Positions 1-11,556 are shown, counted from the stretch's first letter. The stretch is 45,000 nucleotides of DNA from Stramonita haemastoma (GCA_030674155.1 CM060335.1:47563623-47608622); one strand, 5' to 3'. The notes: a model not told the origin generated them from the letters alone. Translations and numbers: made by a program.

Positions 1-194
1 GATATCTGAACTTAATTTTCCTGCAGATCTGCCAGTGCCTCAATCCTATGTCAGACAATTTTAGGATGAGATTTAATTCAAGATCTCCCGAGGTTTTTTC
101 TTTTGTTGGTTTGTTTTTTGTTGTTCTTTTTTTTTGAAGGATATCCCGCGTGAACTTTTATGCTGCCACGCCTTTAATTCCCTCTACTTTGTGT

Positions 195-330
195 AAACAC
201 ACAAGCAAGGCAAGGCAAGGCAAAATCTTTTATTTCGAGGATAATGAATAAATACTCATGTGCTTTTTTACATCCAGTCCCCTGCCCAAATCAGGGATTA
301 CCCAAAAAACAAACCCACCTCTAACTAACC
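195..330 (-). mobile_element. 3' end of a non-LTR element sharing the SINE-1 tail
   Basis: Read on the minus strand, this stretch ends with the same tail as the SINE-1 copies of this window (ACTGGATGTAAAAAAGCACA, then a TTATTC...TTATCCTCGA stretch). Here the tail is followed by a (TTGCC)n end at 195-222. A sister copy lies at 38548-38690 with the same extra block just upstream of the tail. The shared tail suggests this is the 3' end of the LINE that mobilises SINE-1, or another SINE using the same tail. No coding part is visible. Bases 1-194 hold nothing I can name, apart from a short match at about 22-45 to the SINE-2 family. Confidence 0.5.
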
Positions 331-719
331 ATAATAATAAACCAAATAACAAAAACAAGACAACAAGAACAGTAATAAACAGAAGACAAGATGTATGCAC
401 AGAAGATAATAATAAAATAACAAAAACGCAAACACAGAGAACTTTAAATTAGAAAATAAGCAATCAAATGATCAAGCAGAACATTAAGAACACACAGTAG
501 ACATCTCGTCATGAATACCAACAGCGATTAAGCACCAATGTCATAAAAAATATTCAACATGGGCCCAGAGTTTTGCCAAAGTTAAATCATTCTTTGAACA
601 GGTACAAGGTAGACACATTGACAGATACAGCGTAGCTTATATGGAGAGCATTCAGCACTGGCATCAGCAATACCTAGAATACCCCCCCCCAAAAAAAAAA
701 AAAAAAAAAAAAAGTGACC

Positions 720-1770
720 ACAAGACAACAAACTGATGGTACTAAACACTAAAGATTATAGACATTACCGTAAGACAGAAAATTAAAACTGATGTACGAC
801 ACAGCTAGAAATTCTAGACTATAAGACAAACAAAAAACCGCATGCAACCACACACTAGAAATAATTACATGTATGCACTATAAGACAACAATCTGATGCA
901 CACACGCCAGAAATTCTACACTAAAAGACAGCTATCTGATCAGAAATTCTGCACTATGAAACAACAATCTGATGCACTACACACTAGAAATTCTAAACTA
1001 TGAAACAAAAAAAAAGATAGCATGGCACACTGGAAATTGTCGACTATAAGACCAAAAAATGATTGCACGGCACACTAGAGAACAGAGAGAAAGGATTGAT
1101 TCTCGACTGTAAGACCTAAAAAAAACAAACCCAAAAAAACAACAAAAAACCCCCACAAACCCGAAGCCACCACCCACTAGCAATTCTGAACTATAAGACC
1201 AAAACAAAACAAAACAAAAAGCGGATGCCACTAGCTACACATAAGCGGGACAGCCTAGTGGCCAGAACATTGCGCTCGCAATTTGACAACCCAGGTTCGG
1301 TTCCCGTTCGAGGGGATTTTTCCTCCAGAGTTAACATCAGTGTTGACTCCACTCTGCCCAAAAGTCCTTCGGATGAGACTATAAACCGAGGCCCCGTGTG
1401 CGAATGCACGCAGAACATCTTGCTCACACGTTATATCCTGTTCCGCTTTTCGTAAGAGTAGGCCATTGTGTGTCAGTGGGAACAGATGACATGATTTACA
1501 TAAAAAACTGCATACACACAGGGACTGGATGTAAAAAAAAAGCACATGACTGCTTATTCTATTATCCTCGATAATATTAAGAATAAATTAATTAACAACA
1601 AATAAATGAATAAGAAATTCTGGGCTTAAAAAACAACGCACTGATACCTCCAAGGAACACAAAATTCAAAACTTTAAAACAAAACAAAAAAACTCCCAAC
1701 AACATCTGATGGCACCACCGTACAATATAGAAACTCTTAGACAACACTACACACACAGTAGAAACAATGA
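720..1770. repeat. Degenerate minisatellite, unit about 45 bp, interrupted by a SINE
   Basis: The motif 'CTAGAAATTCTA..ACTATAAGACAACAATCTGATG' recurs, heavily diverged, at about 780-1200 and again after the SINE at 1600-1770 ('GAAATTCTGGGCTTAAAAAA', 'ACAACATCTGATGGCAC'). The SINE at 1245-1600 appears to have inserted into an existing array. A C10-A23 homopolymer pair lies just upstream at about 681-713. No gene is seen in 330-1245. Confidence 0.5.
1245..1600 (+). mobile_element. tRNA-derived SINE-1, full length
   Basis: This is the first complete copy of the commonest element here. The head carries an A box (CAGCCTAGTGG, consensus TRGCNNAGYGG) and a B box (GGTTCGGTTCC, consensus GGTTCGANNCC), as expected for a tRNA-derived RNA polymerase III promoter. 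A conserved central block follows (CCTTCGGATGAGACTATAAA, then CCGAGGCCCCGTGTG), then a specific region, and a 3' tail with GGGACTGGATGT, an A run, AAGCACATGA and a TTATTC...ATCCTCGAT stretch. The short A/T-rich end (GAATAAATTAATT) is typical. It is noncoding. Confidence 0.85.
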
Positions 1771-1833
1771 GTAGCCGACACTGTTCAACAAGGAGAATTG
1801 AAGGCTATCTCCTCACCTCTCCTCACATCACTC

Positions 1834-2158
1834 CGCTGCAGCAGCAGCAGCAGCAGCAATAGCAGGCAGCCAAAAGGTCTGGCAGCGCTTGTTGGAGAGA
1901 AGGGGAGGGGGGGATGGAAGAGTAGAGGGGGGGCAGGAGGGAGGAGAGGGTCTGGGCTAGGCTAGCCTAGGCGTCAGTGCCAGAGTGTAGGTGAAGTCTG
2001 TGTTGGCCGGCTGGCGTTGACACTGGCTGGAGTGTTTGAAGCTGGACTGTGGTGTAGGAATAGCAGAGAGGAGTGTGGGTGTGTGTGTGGTGGGGGGGGG
2101 GGGGGGGGGGGGTGGAGGTGTGTGTGTGTGGTGTGTGTATTGTGTGTGTGTGTGTGTG

Positions 2159-2242
<84 letters not shown>

Positions 2243-2278
2243 AGTGTGTGGTGTGTGTGTGTGTGTGTGCGTGCGCGC
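1834..2278. repeat. (CAG)n, G-rich tract with G21, and (GT)n
   Basis: A short (GCA)n run lies at 1836-1857. G-rich DNA follows, then a G21 homopolymer at about 2092-2112, and a GT dinucleotide tract to 2278 ending in alternating GCGC. The Cys/Val-rich open frames here are translations of GT repeats, not genes. Confidence 0.9.
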
Positions 2279-2299
2279 GTATTTTTAATTTTTATTTTA

Positions 2300-2524
2300 T
2301 TTATTTATTTATTTTTTTTTTATATTGAGGATAATAGAATAAGCACTTATGTGTTTTTTGACATCCAGTTCCCGTGTGTATGCAGTTTTGTAAATTATGT
2401 CATCCGTTTCCCCCGGTACACAATGGCCCACTCTTCCGAAAAGTGGAGCGGGTTTTAACGTGTGCGCAAGATGTTCTGCGTGCGTTCGCACACGAGACCT
2501 CGGTTTATAGTCTCATCCAAAGGA

Positions 2525-2585
<61 letters not shown>

Positions 2586-2700
2586 GGGGTGCATGTGTTA
2601 ATCCAGAGGTGATAACAACCCATTTCAACTAGAGAAAACCCTCACGGTTTTAGATTACGAGCGCATCCCTCTGACGACCAGCCTATCCAGTCACCCCGGT
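2300..2700 (-). mobile_element. SINE-1, minus strand, split by a G54 run
   Basis: The 3' tail (complement of TTGAGGATAATAGAATAAGC) starts near 2320. The body continues to 2530 (AACGTGTGCGCAAGATGTTC; TATAGTCTCATCC). A pure G run occupies 2531-2584. The tRNA-like head follows after a diverged stretch, up to 'GACCAGCCTATCCAGTCACC' near 2695. The head is more decayed than in other copies. Confidence 0.7.
2531..2584 (+). repeat. Poly(G) homopolymer, 54 bp
   Basis: This is an uninterrupted run of 54 G followed by TGGGG. It lies where other SINE-1 copies have only GGGGAGAG. It could be a real slippage expansion or a sequencing or assembly artefact. Confidence 0.9.
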
Positions 2701-2702
2701 AC

Positions 2703-2703
<1 letters not shown>

Positions 2704-2770
<67 letters not shown>

Positions 2771-2974
2771 GTGTGTGTGTGTGTGTGGTGTGTGTGTGTG
2801 TGTATGTGTGTGTGTGTGTATGTGTGTGTGTATGTGTGTGTGTGTGCACGCGCGTGCGATATTTAATCAGTGCATACCTCAATTTACATATCGTAGTAGC
2901 AGTAACAGAGACAGAGACAGAGAGACAGACAGAGAGACAGACAGAGAGACAGACAGAGAGACAGGCAGGCAGGC

Positions 2975-3043
<69 letters not shown>
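2704..3043. repeat. (GT)n followed by (GACA)n and (GA)n
   Basis: A long GT tract (2704-2845) ends in GCACGCGCGTGCG. Unique sequence of about 50 bp separates it from GACA/GAGACA repeats (2905-2980) and a pure GA tract to 3043. From 3044 to 3552 I see no gene or repeat that I can name. Confidence 0.9.
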
Positions 3044-3046
<3 letters not shown>

Positions 3047-3552
3047 GTCAGATCTTGTTTTCATACTCCACATTTGTAAACACAAACACAAAAAACCCAT
3101 TCATTCATGAATGTAACTCTGAACAAATTCCTGGTCAAGTTTCAGTTTTTATTTTCATATTTCTTTCGCACCACGTTTCATCAAGTTTTGACACTGTGTT
3201 TAAGATAATTCAGTTTCCTTATTTTGTTTTCTGTCAGCTGCGAGCCGGCTACCCAACCCTAACTCCAGCTTTTCTTTGGGGGCTGAAGGGGGAGATAGGC
3301 TTTTCCCAATGCTCTGACCAGCAGAGACGTGACAATGACCGACCAACTGACTTTTTGTCTGATTTTAAATTCTCATACCAGCATTTGAAAATATCTCAGA
3401 CCACAATGACGTGTTCATTCCAACATGCTTTTAAAACACTGAAGTTACAAAAAGGTTAATTCCAGCTATGTTCTCTTTACAGCCAGAAAGTACAGACGCC
3501 TTGATAAAATAAGTGAATAACATCAGCTTAAAAATAAAAGTGTTATACAACT

Positions 3553-3855
3553 AAACCACGACAGATTTCTCTGCGTGAAATCCGGGCTGCTCTCCCCGGA
3601 GAGAGCACTTCGCCGCAAGAGCGGTGTCAGCCATTGTTTTTCTTTTTCTGGGATGCAACTGCCTTTGTTTACCTATCAGGCTGACTTTTTTGTACAGAAT
3701 TTTGCCAGGGACAACTCTTGTTGCCGTGGGTTCTTTTACTGGAGCTAAATTTGGGGCCCAAACGGGGATCGAATCACTACACACTTCCGATCCGCACTTT
3801 TCGAATTTTTGCTTTCTAGGCAAACACCTTACCTCTAGACCACCGATCCGCTAAG
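3553..3855 (-). mobile_element. SINE-3 copy, minus strand, internally deleted
   Basis: The complement matches the 30733-31135 element. Shared pieces include the 3' block (GCAGCCCGGATTTCACGCAG), the block coding for AACCCACGGCAACAAGAG and CCTGGCAAAATTCTGTACA, and the tRNA-like head ending near 3853 (GATCGGTGGTCTAGAGG). The central block with GGATGAGAC...CCGTGTG is missing, so the head joins directly to the downstream part. Confidence 0.75.
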
Positions 3856-5598
3856 TCTTAGAAAGAGGGAGATGTACAAAGCTTGGTATTTCTATCAGGA
3901 AAAAGTCAGTTGGGTGGTCAAGTGCCATTGGTGTGTGCTCACCACTAATTTTAAGGTACCATAAAATTATCAATGTTGTGATTGTACAATTATGTTATAC
4001 ATATGATGCAGAAAAACAAAAGCAATAACTCATGAAGTACAAGAAACATCGACGCAATGCTGGTTACAGGAAACATCTTTAGCTGATCCCCGAAAAAGAA
4101 AAAAAAAGGAACATTTTTCTCCTCATTGTGATGGACACACTTGGAATTGTTCACATAATTATACAGGTGACCGAGTTAGGTTGTAAACAGTTTATCCACC
4201 GTTTTCAGTTGGGATCAAGAACACGCTAGACTGGATTCAGAATAAAAGGATATTTCAACATTAAAGTAAACAAAATTAACAATCTACTGGCAAACGGGAT
4301 TATATTTCACCTTTTCATGGAAATAGAAGTTGAAAAAAGCTTCATCCCTAATCCATTCAATAATATACACACAATTTTATTTCTGGAATACTAGGAAATA
4401 GGGTGCAAAGGGGACAGCACTCAAAGTGAGGGGCATTAACAGTGTAGCTTAAGTCTACCAGATACCACAAAACCACTGTGTTAAAAATTTCTCGCAAAAT
4501 GGATAGGTTAGGGATATGCTTTAAGTCATGTCCTTCAGGAATAAAAACCGATCCAAGCAACAAGCTTCACACATACATTATCCTTCATTTGAAGGTGAAC
4601 AATGCGGGCATTGTTTGGAATGGTTATATGCAAGTAAACCAGTCACACAATTACCCAGATAAAGTGGAGACATTTCAAGTCTCCAAAAGGAATATTTAAA
4701 GATCAAATGCCAAAAAAATATTACTGAGCATGTAATTCTAAATGCATCATGTAATTCATTCATGGGCAATGCTACGTTTGAAAAAATATCGAAAGAAAAA
4801 AACAGTAGTAAACTGCTTCACTCTGCGTTCAGTACTTCAAATTGAATACATAAAAAATGTAAACAAAAGGACCGTCGTCTTTTGGTAATAAAATCCGAGA
4901 TAACTACACAGAAATAATGTTTCATTACAAAATAAAGATATGACCGACAGGAAAAGGAAAATGGAAAAGCCAAACACTTTCAATACAAAACTAGCGGTCC
5001 ATCAGCATTCCTTGATGAATCGCATTTTTTTTTCAACTTCTACAAATGATACAAAGCAAAATTGAAAAAAAAACACGACAGTCAAATGTTTCTTAGAACT
5101 ACTCGTAAAAGTTCACAATCATTCCAAACCATTTTCTACTTTTATACACGTTTCCTAAGAGTTCCAAAGCAAAAGCATATAGAAAGGCTGAACAAAAACA
5201 AAACACCCCTACCACTCCGTGTCATCGCAGTGATCTGCTGGAATACTTTTTACAACTTTTGCTACGCTACAATTTTGGAATACACACATTTGAAGTAAAG
5301 TCACCATTTTGCAAAGCAATAGCAGAAATGGACATAACAGATACAGTACAAAGGTTGGACACAATGAAAAAAAATCGGACAATAACTCAAGCAGCAATGA
5401 GTAGTGGTCAATGTGAAATGTGTCACTTTAGTCTTGCTGACAGGTTTTTGTGGGGGACGTCTTTTCCCACTGATTTCTTCCTTCATTCTCTTTTCCACCT
5501 TTTACTGTTCTTCTTCGATAATTTGGGTTTCGTTTTCTTTAAAATACATTGTGAGGCGTCCGACCTATCTTTTCCTATCTCAATGCTAAAGATGATGG
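3856..5598. other. AT-rich DNA with no recognised feature
   Basis: I found no domain, convincing exon or dispersed repeat here. All open frames are short, and none is flanked by matched splice signals that I trust. Confidence 0.5.
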
Positions 5599-8235
5599 TG
5601 ATATGTTGAAGATGATGGTGCTGGTGATGGAAATGTTGATGATGGTGATGTAAATGCTGAATATGGTGATGTAAATGTTGAAGATGATGGTGATGTAAAT
5701 GTTGATGGTGATACAAATGCTGGAGATGATGGTGATGGAAATGTTGAAGATAATGGTGCTGGTGATGGAAATGTTGAAGATGATGGTGATGTAAATGCTG
5801 AAGATGATGGTGATGTAAATGCTGAAGATGATGGTGATGTAAATGCTGAAGATGATGGTGATGTAAATGCTGAAGATGGTGATGTAAATGCTGAAGATGA
5901 TGGTGATGGTGATGTAAATGCTGAAGATGGTGATGTAAATGCTGAAGATGATGGTGATGTAAATGCTGAAGATGATGGTGATGTAAATGCTGAAGATGAT
6001 GGTGATGTAAATGCTGAAGATGATGGCGATGTAAATGCTGAAGATGGTGATGTAAATGCTGAAGATGATGGTGATGTAAATGCTGAAGATGATGGTGATG
6101 TAAATGCTGAAGATGATGGTGATGTAAATGCTGAAGATGATGATGTAAATGCTGAAGATGATGGTGATGGTGATGTAAATGTTGAAGATGATGATAATGG
6201 TGATGAAAAAGCCGAAGATGGTGATGTAAATGCTGAAGATGATGATGTAAATGTTGATGATGGTGATGTAAATGCTGAAGATGATGGTGATGATGTAAAT
6301 GCTGAAGATGATGGTGATGTAAATGCTGAAGATGATGGTGATGGTGATGTAAATGCTAAAGATGATGGTGATGTAAATGTTGATGATGGTGATGTAAATG
6401 CTGAAGATGATGGTGATGTAAATGCTGAAGATGATGATGATGTAAATACTTTAGATGATGGTGACGTAAATGTTAAAGATGGTGATGGTGATGTAAATGT
6501 TGAAGATGGTGATGTAAATGTTGAAGATGATGGTGATGTAAATGTTGAAGATGATGGTAATGTCAGTACTGAAGATGATGGTGATGGTGATTTAAATACT
6601 GAAGATGATGATGAAAATGTTGAAGATGATGGTGATGTAAATAATGAAGATGATGATGTAAATGTTGAAGATGTTGATGTAAATGCTGAAGATGGTAATG
6701 TAAATGTTGAAGATTATGGTGATGGTGATGTAAATGTTGAAGATGATGGTGATGGTGATGTAAATGCTGAAGATGATGGTGATGGTGATGTAAATGTTGA
6801 GGATGATGGTGATGTAAATGTTGAAGATGATGGTGATGTAAATGTTGAAGATGATGGTGATGTAAATGCTGAAGATGATGGTGATGTAAATGCTGAAGAT
6901 GGTGATGTAAATGCTGAAGATGATGGTGATGTAAATGCTGAAGATGATGGTGATGTAAATGTTGAAGATGATGGTGATGTAAATGCTGAAGATGGTGATG
7001 TAAATGCTGAAGATGATGGTGATGTAAATGTAAATGTTGATGATGGTGATGTAAATGCTGAAGATGATGGTGATATAAATGTTGAAGATGGTGATGTAAA
7101 TGTTGAAGATGGTGATGGCGATGTAAATGCTGAAGATGATGATGTAATTGTTGAAGGTGATGGTGATATAAATGTTGAAGATGATGGTGATGTCAATACT
7201 GAAGATGATGGTGATGTAAATGTTAAAGATGATGGTGATGGTGATGTAAATACTGAAGATGATGATATAAATGTTGAAGATGATGGTGATGTAAATAACG
7301 AAGATGATGGTGATGTAAATGTTGGTGATGGTGATGTAAATACTGAAGATGATTGTGATGTAAATGGTGAAGATGATGGTGATGGTGATGTAAATGTTGA
7401 AGATGGCGATGTAAATGTTGAAGATGATGATGATGTAAATGTTTAAAATGATGGTGATGTGCAAATGTTGAAGGTGGTGATGTGTAAATGTTGAAGATGA
7501 TGGTGATGGTGATGTAAATACTGAAGATGATGATGTAAATGCTGAAGATGGTGATGTAAATGCTGAAGATGGTGATGTAAATGTTGAAGATGATGGTGAT
7601 GGTGATGTAAATGTTGAAGATGATGGTAATGTAAATGCTGAAGATGATGATGTAAATGCTGAAGGTGATGGCGATGTAAATGCTGAAGGTGATGGCGATT
7701 TAAATGTTGAAGATGATGGTGATGTAAATGCTGAAGATGATGGTGATGTAAATGCTGAAGATGATGGTGATGTAAATGCTGAAGATGATGATGTAAATGT
7801 TGAAGATGATGGTGATGTGTACATGTTGAAGATGATGGTGCTGGTGATGTAAATGTTGAAGATGGTTATGGTGATGCAAATGTTGAAGATGATGGTGATG
7901 TAAATGTTGAAGATGATGTAAATGTTGAAGATGATGATGATGTAAATGTTGAAGATGATGGTGATGTGTACATGTTGAAGATGATGGTGCTGGTGATGTA
8001 AATGCTGAAGATGATGATGCAAATATTGAAGATAGTGATGTAAATGTTGAAGATGATGGTGGTATAAATGAAGATGATGGTGATGTAAATGCTGAAGATG
8101 ATGTAAATGTTGAAGATGATAGTGATATAAATGAAGATGGTGATGTAAATGCTGAAGATGTAAATGTTGAAGATGATGGTGATGTAAACGTTGAATATGA
8201 TTGTGATGTAAACGTTGAAGAAGATGGTGATGTAA
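5591..8235 (+). repeat. GAT-rich minisatellite reading as an Asp-rich octapeptide repeat
   Basis: This is a 2.6-kb array of mostly 24-, 21-, 18- and 30-bp units. On the plus strand the units read D-D-G-D-V-N-A-E or variants (DGDVNAE, DDGDGDVNVE, DDDVNAE). Codons starting at positions congruent to 1 modulo 3 stay open from 5602 to 7443 (614 codons), ending at TAA 7444-7446. Unit-length changes in this span are whole codons (GAT or GGT gained or lost). After 7446 the repeat continues but shifts frame near 7460-7490, 7815 and 7965, each time at a GTGTAC, GTGTAA or GTGCAA variant of GTAA. There is no in-frame ATG in the 614-codon frame. The reverse complement is also poor in stops, so openness alone is weak evidence for coding. 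If coding, the product would be strongly acidic, like mollusc Asp-rich secreted proteins; this is inference only. Confidence 0.9.
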
Positions 8236-8703
8236 ATGTGGAAGGCGATGATTACGGATGATGATGTAGATGGTAGAACCGATGAAGGAGGTACTGATGG
8301 TTATGATGATGTGAATACTAATGATGATGTGATCTCTAATGGTGATGATGATTATGATGATGTGGTTACTAAAGGTGATGATGGAAACGATGGTGTAGGT
8401 ATTGAAAGTGATGGTGGTAACAGTGACTATGATGAAGTTAAAGATGATGTAAAAAGTGATGAAGAAGACAAGGATTATGATCGTGACTATTATGTAGACA
8501 CTGAAGATGATCATCGTGATGATGATTATATAGGTTGAATAAGATGATGATAGTGCAGATGATGAAGAGAATGATTTTGATGATGACGTGGATGATGAAA
8601 GTAATGGTGATGATATACTTGCTACAGCTACAGATATAGATAATGAAAATGCTGATGGCAGTGATTATGTACATGATAAAAATGATGATGGGGTTGATAA
8701 CTA
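8236..8703 (+). pseudogene. Acidic Asp/Glu-rich reading frames downstream of the repeat, possible 3' coding end
   Basis: Beyond the regular array the sequence stays GAT-rich but is not periodic. One frame (8236-8538) encodes about 100 residues rich in Asp, Asn, Gly and Glu with runs such as D-D-D-Y-D-D-V. After stops near 8538-8550, another frame continues acidic (DDDSADDEENDFDDDVDDES) to a stop at about 8702. This may be the decayed edge of the minisatellite or the 3' part of a broken acidic protein gene. No signal peptide, methionine start linked to the repeat, or splice pair was found. An AATAAA lies 133 bp further on. Confidence 0.3.
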
Positions 8704-8835
8704 GAGGGCATTGAGTTTGACTTTATGTACTTGCAGAACTGGAAATGTAGAATGGGTGGAAATGTTTTCCGCTATGATGTTTACCAACCCCCCTGCCTCA
8801 AACATGTTTTGTATAGTGGCCTAAGGCCGATGTAC

Positions 8836-8841
8836 AATAAA
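8836..8841 (+). promoter_or_regulatory. AATAAA polyadenylation signal candidate
   Basis: AATAAA occurs in GTACAATAAAACTTTGAAC, on the same strand as the acidic frame and shortly after its last stop. It fits a 3' UTR but the hexamer is common in AT-rich DNA. Confidence 0.3.
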
Positions 8842-8880
8842 ACTTTGAACATTGTACCTCTGAATTTTATCAATAGTAAA

Positions 8881-8955
<75 letters not shown>
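8881..8955. repeat. (CA)n microsatellite
   Basis: About 37 uninterrupted AC dinucleotides. Confidence 0.95.
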
Positions 8956-8959
<4 letters not shown>

Positions 8960-9445
8960 AAAACTAGCACCCCTATTTTCGGTTTTGAAGAAAAACCTTT
9001 TCAAAAATGCTCTCCCCTTGAGTTCATCCAAGCTTGTCTTCTAAAACCAGCTACCTCTACTTTGTGTTCCAGTTATTTTTCCAAAATGCTCTCCACCCTC
9101 CCGTGAACCTAATGACAGTTTGACTGCCTCCCCCTATCCCTGTACAATGAAATACGAACATGAATATTGTTAGTATCTAAAAAAACAAACAAAAATACTA
9201 CTGTGTATAAACACATAAAAAATGATTTTGAATATCTTATCTCAAAAATGATCATCTTCTCAAAAGCACGAACAATTCATCCCTATCCTCTGCCTTTACA
9301 CCTCTTTCCCAATCTCTATGTTATATACCTGAACATTCAACACCCCCTCCAATCTCTCCACCCTTTCTTAGCATTCTTTTCCCTAAAAATCTAGCACCCC
9401 TGCCCTTACCAACCCTAGCAGCAGTCTATGATATATTCCTCTATC

Positions 9446-9560
9446 CCTTCAGTCGGGAGACGGCTGTCTTAATGGTGGTCAAAAACGGTTGCATACGAAA
9501 AAGTCCTACCATTGAGGAACTATACACCTCTTGCTAAGGAACCGTTTTTTTTTAAATTAT
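9446..9560 (+). mobile_element. SINE-2 fragment
   Basis: The block 'GGCTGTCTTAATGGTGGTCA' followed by AAAACGGTTGCATACG resembles 10175-10275 and 10776-10870 on the same strand, and the complement of 26581-26700. It is one of several decayed copies of one short element. The surrounding 8956-10000 has no other recognised feature. Confidence 0.45.
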
Positions 9561-10009
9561 AAATGTTGGTATTCAGTTATGATCATTTTAAAAATCCGTT
9601 TGGTGCCTTTAAAATTTGATTATTATTGTTTGGTATGGTTTTTGTTTCGTTTTTGAAAGTATGCTGCACAGCAGTTTTGTGCTTATTCATTTACTCTCAA
9701 TACACGATTCAAATCAATTCCTTTCAACCCAAAAGAAAAAAAGCGTTTAGCCAGTGTGCCAGCATATACCATGTTATCTACCTGCCTTTTGTGTCCACAT
9801 GCGGGGCCAGGGTTAGAGTTGAGGTTAGTGTTAGAATTAGTGTTAGTTAACAACAGGGAAGGGTTGTCTGTCAGCTGGTCGGTCTGAATGTTAGAACGCA
9901 TGTGGACACAATAGCACATAGACAAAATGATATGTAGCTATAGACACAATGGTATTTATTTCATGTTTATATCCTACCGACCACAACGGCTACACGTATT
10001 TTGCATTGA

Positions 10010-10275
10010 TGTGGAGCTTTAAATCAGAGTCATCTGCTCTATCAAAAAGCTGAGGATGTGCAGTAGGTTTCGGTATCGGCGAAAATTCTAGTTCTGCTTC
10101 TATTGAGAAGAGCTAAGGCTTAACATACTTAAAACAAGTTGCATTCAAAAATGAAACTGTGTAAGATCCTCGAAGTCAGAATGCAGCTACCTTAACTGTT
10201 GACAAAAATGGTTGCGTATGCACCTCTCTGATTATTTGTGAACCTCGGAGCTCTAGGGTAAGAACTAGAAAAAAA
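10010..10275 (+). mobile_element. SINE-2 copy, decayed
   Basis: The 3' part (GAAGTCAGAATGCAGCTACC, TTAACTG, GGTTGCGTATGCACCTCTC, GAGCTCTAGGGTAAGAACTA) matches the complement of the better preserved minus copy at 26581-26945. The head is too diverged to call the promoter boxes. Confidence 0.5.
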
Positions 10276-10404
10276 TTCTTTTAGCCAGCCCTCTTTCTTC
10301 TCAACCCCTCTGCTCTAAACGTGCATCCATACCCCCCCTAAACACCACTTTTCCCTCCCTTACCCCTCCTTCCAATCTGATGTCTCCTCCCCACAACTAT
10401 CCTC

Positions 10405-10649
10405 TACACACACACACACAGGCACGCGCGCGCGCACACACACATGCACGCACACTCCCACTCATCACCACCATCACCACCAAAATAGGACACACCAACA
10501 ACACACCAACACACTAACACACACACCAACGCACACACCCACAACACCCCCACACCAACCCCGACCCCCCCCCCCCCCTTTTTTTGCACACAACACACAC
10601 ACACACAAAACCACTTTTGGTCGATAGACGTTAAAACAAACGCACACGC

Positions 10650-10700
<51 letters not shown>
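10405..10700. repeat. CA/CACG-rich simple repeats with a C run
   Basis: The tract mixes (CA)n, GCGCGC, ACACCAAC variants, a C13-T7 stretch near 10565-10585 and a terminal pure (CA)n at 10646-10699. Confidence 0.9.
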
Positions 10701-10701
<1 letters not shown>

Positions 10702-10775
10702 TCTTAAAAAAATCATCTAACAACTAATATTTTGTAAAATAATCTAATTTATGAAATTTGAACATAAACCCTGTA

Positions 10776-10870
10776 TTGGGATTGGGGCTACCTTAATGGT
10801 GGGCAAGAAAAGTAACATATTATGCACAAATCTATTGGTAAATCTCAGAGATCTAGGTGAGGAAATTCGG
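10776..10870 (+). mobile_element. SINE-2 fragment
   Basis: 'GGGGCTACCTTAATGGTGGG' and 'AATCTCAGAGATCTAGGTGA' align to the other SINE-2 copies. A T19-G12 homopolymer pair follows at 10985-11015. Confidence 0.45.
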
Positions 10871-11120
10871 GATGGGGTAAGGTGCAAGGGGGTCTGTTTA
10901 ACTTATTGCCATGAAGGCAAAAAACAGCATATCATAAAAATCCAAACCAATCCAATCCGATTTATGACCACTCCGACCACACACTTTTTTTTTTTTTTTT
11001 TTTGGGGGGGGGGGGTTAGGAAGGAGGGAGGCTGCCCCTTGACAAATTATTAGATCTCAGTTTAAAACTTTGCAACACTAAACATAGTGACTCTATACTC
11101 TAACTCTATACTCTATCAAC

Positions 11121-11314
11121 CTAGGGTTTAAAATCAATCCTACTGATTTTCCTTGTATGAACACCCTGGTCAACCATAAGGGTCACCGTTTTTTCCCCCT
11201 TGGAGAGGCACTTGGCGTAACCAGTCTGGTGACCAGTTTTCTTGTGTAGATACTGGAAAGTCCTTTTCCTCGACTGTAGTGCTGTCCTTGATGAAGATGT
11301 CCTCAAAATGTCAT
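11121..11314 (-). CDS. Candidate terminal exon, unknown product
   Basis: On the minus strand a pyrimidine-rich tract (TTTTTTCTGTGTTCTTTTTC) runs into CAG at 11317-11315, a good 3' splice site. A second possible AG lies at 11303-11302. Downstream a frame is open for about 60 codons to TAG at 11123-11121. It is Lys/Arg-rich and ends in R-K-I-S-R-I-D-F-K-P. A second frame is also open for about 44 codons, so the true frame is not decided. No domain is recognised and no polyadenylation hexamer was seen just downstream. It could be chance; transcript evidence would be needed to accept it. Confidence 0.22.
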
Positions 11315-11492
11315 CTGGAAAAAGAACACAGAAAAAAGTTGTCAGACCTGCTTGGGGACAAAAAGAAATGGACTGGAAAGATAGAAAATTATTCAGAAAA
11401 ATGGGAGAGTGGACAGTTTAAGGAAAAAGACAGGAAAGGAATATAAAAAATGGGAAAATTTATCATTCTGACAAGGGGATGGAGATTTTAGA

Positions 11493-11494
<2 letters not shown>

Positions 11495-11556
<62 letters not shown>

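Noticed and set aside
2036..2458. Cys/Val-rich open frames over GT tracts (also at 2704, 10404, 11496, 26850, 35158, 38903)
   Set aside because: They are direct translations of GT/CA microsatellites. There are no other coding signals.
6592..8514. 640-codon minus-strand open frame rich in Ile/Thr/Ser/His
   Set aside because: It is the reverse complement of the GAT-rich array. The repeat has almost no stops in that frame and the translation is a mixture of shifted repeats with no protein-like logic.
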